The notes under the pieces: generated by a model
What the model saw: only the letters and a program-made list of their open reading frames with translations
Databases searched by the model: none
What the model was told of the DNA's origin: nothing
Shown: positions 52,611 through 61,955 of the stretch, piece after piece
How the letters are laid out: each line of letters starts with the position of its first letter
Position numbering within the stretch: position 1 is the first letter of the stretch
Position numbers and translations under genes: made by a program
DNA from: Rhynchopus euleeides
Lineage: Eukaryota > Euglenozoa > Diplonemea > Diplonemida > Diplonemidae
Length of the DNA: 64,000 nt
NCBI GenBank assembly: GCA_963210315.1
Contig: OY723304.1
Location: 1,178,001 to 1,242,000, forward strand
Reading direction: 5' to 3'

Positions 52611-54254
52611 ATGGGAAAACGGGTGTCCAGGGGTTCCCTTCCAACCCAAGAACAACTAAAAGCCCCGTTGCATTGCAAAAAAGTCCCTATTATTTCTATT
52701 CCTGAGGTACTTCGGATGGCCAAGGGGCCAGTGCGTGAAAGGATCAGCACACTGCTGGACATGACAGCCAACCCCCAGGCCATGGCGCGGGAGGTCTCAG
52801 AGCAGAGCTGGACCCCGGCAACTGTGAAACCCAAGAGCCAGGCCTTTTCTTCTCGTTTTTCGGTGCAGCTGGAAGAGGCAGGGCTGGTGCGGAGAGCCCC
52901 GGACTTTGATTTTGGCAAGAGAAACCCTGTTCTGGCTATTTCCCCTTTCGTTGTCTTCGAAGAAAAGCAGGGGTATGGCCCACACGGGGGCCGACTGAGG
53001 CCCATCATGTGGACCAAAGACCACAACTCCCTCGCGGCAGCTTATGGATACCGCTGCCAAGTTGTTTTCCCCACCTCCCCAACAGTGTTGTCCAGGGTGG
53101 AATGCGAGTGCGCCTCCCAAAGAGACCTAGCGGCTTCCTTTTTTCAGATCCCCATTCCCGAAGAGTCTCAGAAATACTTCACATACCGTGATGACAAGGG
53201 GGAGGCATACTGCCTGACCCGTTTGCCAATGGGGGCGTCGTGGTCCCCAGAGTTGATGCACCTGATCATGTATGCACTTTCCCACTGCTATCTCTCAACC
53301 CCCCCCACGGCGGTATTCTCTCCCTCCCCATCTACATCCACTCCGGAACTGTGCGTTGACGTGTATGTCGACAACGTGCGGTACGCGGGCACCTGGGAGC
53401 GTGTTCGGGAGGCAACGGCGGCGTTTGACGTGGCAGCGAGACGCGCCGGCGCGACGATATCTGAGGCGAGCGACGGTGACACGGAGTACGTCTTCCTCGG
53501 GTTCGGCTTCCACTGCCGTCGAGAGGTGGGCGTTGGGCCCAAGGTGGCGAGGAAGCTGAGGGCGGCGCGGGCGGACCTGATGGCTCAGGGCGAGACGAAG
53601 CCGAGGGTTAGGCGGTGCGACTTGGAATCCTTGGGTGGTCGTCTGGTGTGGGCCTCGCCCCTGGTGGTGCAGCCTCTGGGCAGGTTTATCGACGCCATCA
53701 TCGCCCTGCGCCGCAACAGCAACGCATTGAACCGTGGTGCACACCCGGACGAAGAAGTACAGCTCTCCGCGCAAACGACTGAGGCGGCGGTGCGTTGGAT
53801 CGACGCTGCGCTCCAACCGAGGATGTACAAGGAGTTCACCGAGATGAGCCGAGGCCGGGGGGTAGAGATCTGGTCGGATGCTTCGGTGACGGGGTGCGGT
53901 GTTGTGGTGTCAGCAGGCGGCGCTCTTCGATCGTTTGGGCGACGCTGGACCTGGGAAGAGGCTGACGAACTGCCGGAGGAGCAGCGGTCGACGCGGATCG
54001 CGGTGCTTGAGGCACGTGCTGTGGTCTACGGCATGGAGGAGTGTGTCGGGGAGAACGCCTGGGGTGCCAACGTGAAGTGGTACCTTGACAACACCGCGGT
54101 GATCGGGGCGCTGCAGCGCGGGTATTCTCCGGCTCGGGCACTGAACAGAGAGGTGATGCGGATCCTGGGGCTGACGTCATCATATTTCACAGCGGTGCAA
54201 TGGGCCTACATCAAATCACGGGATAACCCCGCAGACAAGCCGAGCCGGAGGTAG
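52611..54254 (+). CDS. Reverse transcriptase-RNase H of the retrotransposon
   Basis: 547 residues from the ATG at 52611. The frame is open further upstream but overlaps gag and the recombinase, so the start is a choice. Palm motifs: GGRLRPIMW; QRDLAASFFQIPI (first catalytic Asp about 173); LTRLPMGASWSPELM; and VDVYVDNVRYAG, where the usual YxDD box reads YVDN (Asp about 254). RNase H follows: IWSDASVTGCGVVV (Asp about 423), AVLEARAVVYGM, YLDNTAVIGALQRG and YIKSRDNPADKPSR. It lies after the tyrosine recombinase gene rather than before it. No adenine-methylase domain was seen. Confidence 0.92.
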   Translation: MGKRVSRGSLPTQEQLKAPLHCKKVPIISIPEVLRMAKGPVRERISTLLDMTANPQAMAREVSEQSWTPATVKPKSQAFSSRFSVQLEEAGLVRRAPDFDFGKRNPVLAISPFVVFEEKQGYGPHGGRLRPIMWTKDHNSLAAAYGYRCQVVFPTSPTVLSRVECECASQRDLAASFFQIPIPEESQKYFTYRDDKGEAYCLTRLPMGASWSPELMHLIMYALSHCYLSTPPTAVFSPSPSTSTPELCVDVYVDNVRYAGTWERVREATAAFDVAARRAGATISEASDGDTEYVFLGFGFHCRREVGVGPKVARKLRAARADLMAQGETKPRVRRCDLESLGGRLVWASPLVVQPLGRFIDAIIALRRNSNALNRGAHPDEEVQLSAQTTEAAVRWIDAALQPRMYKEFTEMSRGRGVEIWSDASVTGCGVVVSAGGALRSFGRRWTWEEADELPEEQRSTRIAVLEARAVVYGMEECVGENAWGANVKWYLDNTAVIGALQRGYSPARALNREVMRILGLTSSYFTAVQWAYIKSRDNPADKPSRR

Positions 54255-54269
54255 CGCAGGGGTAGCGAA

Positions 54270-54525
54270 GGGGTGTCGTTCGGCGCTGATCGCGCGGCTC
54301 TTCCGCTGCGTCCTGCGGCGACCTGCGTCTTTGGTGACTTCAGCCGCGCGCTCAGCGTACCCCTGCGCTACGAACAGTAATGGTAACAGAAGATCGTGCT
54401 GCCCACTCCCCACTCCCCTCTCCACCACACTTGTAGGAAGGCTAAGTGCCAAGAGGGCAAGGATTGCCCGGAATGTGTTGCTGCGTACACTTAGCCTCCC
54501 TCACACAGGAACCGATGGGGAACTC
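54270..54525 (+). repeat. Split direct repeat B1
   Basis: Begins GGGGTGTCGTTCGGCGC shortly after the RNase H stop and ends GGGGAACTC, directly abutting A2. Confidence 0.95.
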
Positions 54526-54743
54526 TGGCCACAGTGGGCCTGCTCACTAGTCGGAGTTCCCAAGGTTCCTGCCCCCCTCTCCCCTCGGTTCCATGCCATC
54601 TCTCCCCTTCTCTATTCGGTCACAGGAATGTTGGCTTGCAGTCCGTATAATTCTTGGGTTTTACACACAACCCCCCACACCTCAGGTAACGACAAGCTCC
54701 AACTTACTTTCTCCCACGGACTGCGCAAAGCCTTTCTCTTTTT
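54526..54743 (+). repeat. Split direct repeat A2
   Basis: Copy of A1, immediately after B1 with no spacer, as expected for a B1A2 junction. Confidence 0.95.
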
Positions 54744-54759
54744 CCCTTCCCTCCCACCC

Positions 54760-55015
54760 GGGGTGTCGTTCGGCGCTGATCGCGCGGCTCTTCCGCTGCG
54801 TCCTGCGGCGACCTGCGTCTTTGGTGACTTCAGCCGCGCGCTCAGCGTACCCCTGCGCTACGAACAGTAATGGTAACAGAAGATTGTGCTGCCCACTCCC
54901 CACTCCCCTCTCCACCACACTTGTAGGAAGGCTAAGTGCCAAGAGGGCAAGGATTGCCCGGAATGTGTTGCTGCGTACACTTAGCCTCCCTCACACAGGA
55001 ACCGATGGGGAACTC
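54760..55015 (+). repeat. Split direct repeat B2
   Basis: Copy of B1 separated from A2 by 16 bp; forms the right end of the retrotransposon. Confidence 0.95.
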
Positions 55016-55814
55016 CCACGAGGGGCTCTGATGCCTCCTCACGGTGCCTGGTTGGTCGGTTCAGGTGAAACAGAGCAAATTTAGTGTTAGGGGGATGCCT
55101 CTGGTCAAGGCCTTTTCACAAAAATTGACCCACGGCGCCGAGTTGGGCCGTTGGTTCCTGGTTGTAGCTCGGTCTACGCCAGGTTCCACACCCCGTCATC
55201 GCAAAACGTACGCATACACAGAGGCAAAACACAACAGCCTCTGTGGTACGGGAGCATGGCGGGAGGAAATTTTGCCTTTTGGTCAAATAGGCACCCTTTT
55301 GTAATCACTTGACCCGCAGGGTGGCTGAGTCTTATCAGACAGGCCGACCTACATGTTGATCAGTGGAACCACACAACCTGTTCAACCTGCCCCCGGGGTG
55401 GCTGAGTCCACCCCTGCCGTAGCGTAAGATAAGCCTACGTCGACCCTCGTCGTCCTCTTCGTCGTCCTAGGACTGTGGAGTTCAGCAACCAGGAGGATGC
55501 GGAACTGCTGTGAGCTGCACACTCTCTTGACACACCTGCACGTATCTGCGTTACACTCGTGGTAACCCCGAACCCTGTATTTATACAGGAGACTTCCATC
55601 TGGGACAGTTTCTGTTCCAGATGAGCTTTGACAGTGGTAGCCATCTTTGCTATGGAGCCATCGTCATTGCTATCGTCGTCACTCGGACCCATGAGCAGTG
55701 GATACAATTGGTGTGGAAGGAGAGGGTGCGGTTCTGGATCAGCAGGTCTGAATCTGAAACTGGGGACTGAAAGCCATAGGTCTGAGATGACCTCGGTCCA
55801 AGCGACCTGAGACT
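55016..55814. other. Right flank of the 11.5 kb transposon, no gene seen
   Basis: Between the retrotransposon and the CCGG-rich subterminal array; no coding signal recognised. Confidence 0.4.
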
Positions 55815-55964
55815 GAGAACCCCCGGGATTCCCGGCCGGACCCCGGCCGGACCCGGCCGGGATTTCCCCGGGATCCCGGCCGGGATTTCAAAATCCCGGT
55901 CCCGGGCCCGGAATTTCCGGGCCCGGCCGGGGTTTCCCGGGATCCTGCCGGGGGGCAAACCGTG

Positions 55965-57844
55965 TTTACATGTATTTTACATGTATTTTACATGTATTTT
56001 ACATGTATTTTACATGTATTTTACATGTATTTTACATGTATTTTACATGTATTTTACATGTATTTTACATGTATTTTACATGTATTTTACATGTATTTTA
56101 CATGTATTTTACATGTATTTTACATGTATTTTACATGTATTTTACATGTATTTTACATGTATTTTACATGTATTTTACATGTATTTTACATGTATTTTAC
56201 ATGTATTTTACATGTATTTTACATGTATTTTACATGTATTTTACATGTATTTTACATGTATTTTACATGTATTTTACATGTATTTTACATGTATTTTACA
56301 TGTATTTTACATGTATTTTACATGTATTTTACATGTATTTTACATGTATTTTACATGTATTTTACATGTATTTTACATGTATTTTACATGTATTTTACAT
56401 GTATTTTACATGTATTTTACATGTATTTTACATGTATTTTACATGTATTTTACATGTATTTTACATGTATTTTACATGTATTTTACATGTATTTTACATG
56501 TATTTTACATGTATTTTACATGTATTTTACATGTATTTTACATGTATTTTACATGTATTTTACATGTATTTTACATGTATTTTACATGTATTTTACATGT
56601 ATTTTACATGTATTTTACATGTATTTTACATGTATTTTACATGTATTTTACATGTATTTTACATGTATTTTACATGTATTTTACATGTATTTTACATGTA
56701 TTTTACATGTATTTTACATGTATTTTACATGTATTTTACATGTATTTTACATGTATTTTACATGTATTTTACATGTATTTTACATGTATTTTACATGTAT
56801 TTTACATGTATTTTACATGTATTTTACATGTATTTTACATGTATTTTACATGTATTTTACATGTATTTTACATGTATTTTACATGTATTTTACATGTATT
56901 TTACATGTATTTTACATGTATTTTACATGTATTTTACATGTATTTTACATGTATTTTACATGTATTTTACATGTATTTTACATGTATTTTACATGTATTT
57001 TACATGTATTTTACATGTATTTTACATGTATTTTACATGTATTTTACATGTATTTTACATGTATTTTACATGTATTTTACATGTATTTTACATGTATTTT
57101 ACATGTATTTTACATGTATTTTACATGTATTTTACATGTATTTTACATGTATTTTACATGTATTTTACATGTATTTTACATGTATTTTACATGTATTTTA
57201 CATGTATTTTACATGTATTTTACATGTATTTTACATGTATTTTACATGTATTTTACATGTATTTTACATGTATTTTACATGTATTTTACATGTATTTTAC
57301 ATGTATTTTACATGTATTTTACATGTATTTTACATGTATTTTACATGTATTTTACATGTATTTTACATGTATTTTACATGTATTTTACATGTATTTTACA
57401 TGTATTTTACATGTATTTTACATGTATTTTACATGTATTTTACATGTATTTTACATGTATTTTACATGTATTTTACATGTATTTTACATGTATTTTACAT
57501 GTATTTTACATGTATTTTACATGTATTTTACATGTATTTTACATGTATTTTACATGTATTTTACATGTATTTTACATGTATTTTACATGTATTTTACATG
57601 TATTTTACATGTATTTTACATGTATTTTACATGTATTTTACATGTATTTTACATGTATTTTACATGTATTTTACATGTATTTTACATGTATTTTACATGT
57701 ATTTTACATGTATTTTACATGTATTTTACATGTATTTTACATGTATTTTACATGTATTTTACATGTATTTTACATGTATTTTACATGTATTTTACATGTA
57801 TTTTACATGTATTTTACATGTATTTTACATGTATTTTACATGTA
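55965..57844. repeat. 11-bp satellite, block 4 (main block)
   Basis: About 171 head-to-tail ATTTTACATGT units with almost no variation. The central TACATGTA is palindromic. The 11-bp period is not a multiple of three, yet all three plus-strand frames are stop-free throughout, giving a spurious frame of over 600 codons. Confidence 0.98.
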
Positions 57845-58619
57845 AACCCGAGTGTGTATAGGGGGACCCTTTTCGATTTTTTTTCGGATGGGTCCATTTT
57901 GCACGTTTGAGCCCATATTCGAAGGAATTTTTGGTTTTTGAGCCTGTTTTGAGGCGTAAAACGCATTAAAACGGCCCCGCGAATTTGGCCTGTTCGGCCT
58001 TCGTGAAAATTCACCTCAAAAAATAGAGCAAAAAAATCTCGCCCCAAAGTCTGGTCCTTGTGATCTGGAACCTTCCATTTTCGAAGGAAGTCGTAGAAAC
58101 CCCGAGATCTTTGATCCTGATATCACACAGACGGTCCCAAAAATGAAGCACATCATGTTTGGGTCATTTCGTGGGTTTCAGACGACACGGCGCGAGACGG
58201 TACAGACGTGTGTCAACATTGACGATATCCAGTATGTCAAGAGAATGGATAAAAAGAGCAATGACCGACATGGCCATTGCTCAGAACCATAGCTGATTGT
58301 CCAGCTATTTTAAACTCCCCCCGACCCTGCCCGGCCCCCCTGACCCTGCCCTGTTCAAGCTCGTGCCCCCACCCATCGCATTGCTCCCTTGTTGCCTTGC
58401 TTTGCGCTGCTTTTCTTTTGTAGCCTCATGCAATGAAGGAGGAAATGGAACACGGAGAAAGCAGGTCATTCGAGTTTACGGCACGCGTAGTGCCGTAATT
58501 GCAGAGCCACATCTCACCTCATCACAGGTCGAGGTGTGTGCGTTTCACCACAACCTCTCCCCTCCCCATTCCCCCGTGTTGAGTGACATGTGTCGATAGT
58601 GTTCCATTTTTCAGAGGGG
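57845..58619. other. Spacer, no gene seen
   Basis: No coding or repeat structure recognised beyond short homopolymer runs. Confidence 0.4.
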
Positions 58620-58781
58620 GTATGGAAATTTAGGCAAAATTAGCCAAAATTAGCCAATTTAGCCAGGTTTTTTGGCTGGGGAAAATAGTTGTCCAATTTT
58701 TGAAAAATTCGAAAAAAATCGAAAAAAACGCCTAACTGTTTTTAGCCACTACGGCTAGCCACAGTGGCTAAATTTCCATAC
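58620..58781. mobile_element. Putative mini-MITE
   Basis: 13-bp inverted ends GTATGGAAATTTA (58620-58632) and TAAATTTCCATAC (58769-58781), with internal TTAGCCA/TGGCTAA repeats. No target duplication confirmed. Confidence 0.5.
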
Positions 58782-58969
58782 GGCCCTGGTGACCCGGGGT
58801 CCGAAATTTCGACATGTCATGGTGCCCCTGACGACCCCATATTGCGTAGTTTGTGCGTAGTGATAGAGGAGGCATAGCCTGCTGACCTGGCTGTCTAAAA
58901 AATTATTTTTTTAAAAATCGCATTGTCTTTTCGACCCTATACCAAAAGTGGTCCCAAATCGGTCCGGGA

Positions 58970-59430
58970 CGACCGTCCACAACCGTCCACACTCTCTAAA
59001 TGCTCGATGTTGCATTTTAAATTCAAAAATTCACATTTTCCAGCCAACTGGGCCAGTTTCCTTAGGAAAATGGCTCAAAATCGCAAACACTCCATTTCTA
59101 CGGGCCACCACAGGCCAATAGAGTACCAAAATCGGTTTTTTCGCATTCTACGGCCTCAGGCAGACCGTCCACACCCAAAAATCACCCCCAGGTGGTCAAT
59201 ATTGGGGTGTTCTGGCACTTTTTCACCTGTGGACGGTTGTGGACGGCTGTGGATGGCTGTGGATGGTTGTGGACGGCTGTGGACGGTCTGCCAAGAGGTT
59301 ACTGGAGGTTGCTAGGCTGCGGGCGGACCGTCCACACCCAAAAAACACCCCCAGTTGGTCACGATGGGGACGGTACGTCTCTTTTTCGTCTGTAGACGGT
59401 TGTGGACGGTCTGCCAATAGGTTGCTCCAG
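58970..59430. repeat. GTGGACGGTTGTGGACGG repeats
   Basis: About 12-bp GTGGACGGCTGT units at 59222-59290, and repeated GGCAGACCGTCCACACCC / GGCGGACCGTCCACACCC blocks at about 59158 and 59325 with their complements at 59283 and 59402. Self-complementary and subterminal in the right copy. Confidence 0.85.
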
Positions 59431-59439
59431 GATGCGAGA

Positions 59440-61786
59440 TTGTTCTCGGTAGGTCACCGACTGTAACCGATTGTTCTCGGCATGTAACCGATTGTAACCG
59501 ATTGTAACCGATTGTTCTTGGCATGTATCCGATTGTAACCGATTGTCCTCGTCATGTAACCGATTGTAACCGATCGTTCTTGGCATGTAACCGATTGTCA
59601 CCGATTGTCCTCGTCATGTAACCGATTGTAACCGATTGTTCTTGGCATGTAACCGATTGTCACCGATTGTCCTCGTCATGTAACCGATTGTAACCGATCG
59701 TTCTTGGCATGTAACCGATTGTAACCGATTGTCCTCGTCATGTAACCGATTGTAACCGATCGTTCTTGGCCTGTAACCGATTGTAACCGATTGTTCTTGG
59801 CATGTAACCGATTGTCACCGATTGTCCTCGTCATGTAACCGATTGTAACCGATCGTTCTTGGCATGTAACCGATTGTAACCGATTGTCCTCGTCATGTAA
59901 CCGATTGTAACCGATCGTTCTTGGCATGTAACCGATTGTAACTGATTGTTCTCGGCATGTAACCGATTGTAACCGATTGTTCTTGGCCTGTAACCGATTG
60001 TAACCGATTGTTCTTGGCATGTAACCGATTGTCACCGATTGTCCTCGTCATGTAACCGATTGTAACCGATCGTTCTTGGCATGTAACCGATTGTAACTGA
60101 TTGTTCTCGGCATGTAACCGATTGTAACCGATTGTAACCGATTGTTCTTGGCCTGTAACCGATTGTAACCGATTGTTCTCGGCATGTAACCGATTGTAAC
60201 CGATTGCCCTCGTCATGTAACCGATTGTAACCGATCGTTCTTGGCATGTAACCGATTGTAACCGATTGTTCTCGGCATGTAACCGATTGTAACCGATTGT
60301 CCTCGTCATGTAACCGATTGTAACCGATCGTTCTTGGCATGTAACCGATTGTAACTGATTGTTCTCGGCATGTAACCGATTGTAACCGATTGTTCTCGGC
60401 ATGTCACCGATTGTAACCGATTGTCCTCGTCATGTAACCGATTGTAACCGATTGTTCTCGGCATGTCACCGATTGTAACCGATTGTCCTCGTCATGTAAC
60501 CGATTGTAACCGATTGTTCTCGGCATGTAACCGATTGTAACCGATCGTTCTTGGCATGTAACCGATTGTAACTGATTGTTCTTGGCATGTAACCGATTGT
60601 AACCGATCGTTCTTGGCATGTAACCGATTGTTCTCGGCATGTAACCGATTGTAACCGATTGTCCTCGTCATGTAACCGATTGTAACCGATCGTTCTTGGC
60701 ATGTAACCGATTGTAACCGATTGTTCTTGGCCTGTAACCGATTGTTCTCGGCATGTAACCGATTGTAACCGATTGTTCTTGGCCTGTAACCGATTGTAAC
60801 CGATTGTTCTCGGCATGTAACCGATTGTAACCGATTGCCCTCGTCATGTAACCGATTGTAACCGATCGTTCTTGGCATGTAACCGATTGTAACCGATTGT
60901 TCTCGGCATGTAACCGATTGTAACCGATTGTCCTCGTCATGTAACCGATTGTAACCGATCGTTCTTGGCATGTAACCGATTGTAACTGATTGTTCTCGGC
61001 ATGTAACCGATTGTAACCGATTGTTCTCGGCATGTCACCGATTGTAACCGATTGTCCTCGTCATGTAACCGATTGTAACCGATCGTTCTTGGCATGTAAC
61101 CGATTGTAACCGATTGTTCTCGGCATGTAACCGATTGTAACCGATCGTTCTTGGCATGTAACCGATTGTAACTGATTGTTCTTGGCATGTAACCGATTGT
61201 AACCGATCGTTCTTGGCATGTAACCGATTGTAACCGATTGTTCTTGGCCTGTAACCGATTGTTCTCGGCATGTAACCGATTGTAACCGATTGTCCTCGTC
61301 ATGTAACCGATTGTAACCGATCGTTCTTGGCATGTAACCGATTGTAACCGATTGTTCTTGGCCTGTAACCGATTGTTCTCGGCATGTAACCGATTGTAAC
61401 CGATTGTTCTTGGCCTGTAACCGATTGTAACCGATTGTTCTCGGCATGTAACCGATTGTAACCGATTGTTCTCGGCATGTAACCGATTGTAACCGATCGT
61501 TCTTGGCATGTAACCGATTGTAACCGATTGTTCTCGGCATGTAACCGATTGTAACCGATTGTTCTCGTCATGTAACCGATTGTAACCGATCGTTCTTGGC
61601 ATGTAACCGATTGTAACTGATTGTTCTTGGCATGTAACCGATTGTAACCGATTGCCCTCGTCATGTAACCGATTGTAACCGATTGTAACCGATTGTTCTT
61701 GGCATGTAACCGATTGTAACCGATCGTTCTTGGCATGTAACCGATTGTAACCGATTGTTCTTGGCATGTAACCGATTGTAACCGAA
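59440..61786. repeat. 31-bp tandem array upstream of the transposase gene (right copy)
   Basis: Inverted relative to the left copy. About 75 units of CATGTAACCGATTGTAACCG plus an 11-bp variable tail. The tails (ATTGTTCTTGG, ATCGTTCTTGG, ATTGTCCTCGT, ATTGCCCTCGT, ATTGTTCTCGG) recur in blocks, indicating higher-order duplication. Confidence 0.97.
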
Positions 61787-61955
61787 ACAGAACGGTGTCT
61801 CCCCTTGCCCCCTCCACTCTCGGTCACTCTGCGTGCCTCCCAGATGTTGTGTGCGGACCCCTCAGCAGACTGCTTAACTTTAACTTTGCTGCACCTACGT
61901 TGCTCACACAGCACTAACCCACTGCAGGCACTGGCACGTTCCACAGCTTCTGATA

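Larger units (their letters stand above)
50242..55015 (+). mobile_element. Tyrosine-recombinase retrotransposon with split direct repeats
   Basis: Repeats occur in the order A1 (50242-50459), body, B1 (54270-54525), A2 (54526-54743), B2 (54760-55015). A1 and A2 are 218-bp copies and B1 and B2 are 256-bp copies with one visible substitution. This split-direct-repeat layout is diagnostic of Ngaro/PAT-type members of the DIRS order, which replicate through a circular intermediate and integrate by a tyrosine recombinase without target duplication. The body encodes gag-like, tyrosine recombinase and RT-RNase H proteins, all intact and all on the plus strand. Confidence 0.95.
44432..55964 (+). mobile_element. 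11.5 kb hAT-like transposon inserted in the satellite (third)
   Basis: Inverted ends CACGGTTTGCCCCCCGG (44432) and complement ending at 55964, each continuing into CCCGGGATCCCGG/CCGGCCGG arrays (44447-44595 and 55815-55948). Flanking TTTACA on both sides (44426-44431, 55965-55970) restores the satellite register on removal. It encodes a hAT-like transposase (46805-49369) and contains two secondary insertions, at 44871-46632 and 50242-55015. Without them the element is about 5 kb. Confidence 0.88.

Noticed and set aside
55310..55440. GGCTGAGTC-containing segment considered as a possible tRNA
   Set aside because: No acceptor stem pairing, T-loop GTTCRANNC or anticodon stem could be drawn.
55970..57910. 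Frames of over 600 codons across the satellite on the plus strand
   Set aside because: An 11-bp repeat without stops in any of three frames gives the same periodic peptide in all frames. It reflects repeat composition, with no start context, domain or end typical of a gene.
59359..61944. Multiple overlapping frames in the 31-bp array on the minus strand
   Set aside because: They are period-31 peptides present in every frame of the repeat. Kept only as a low-interest observation because the start region is conserved in both copies.
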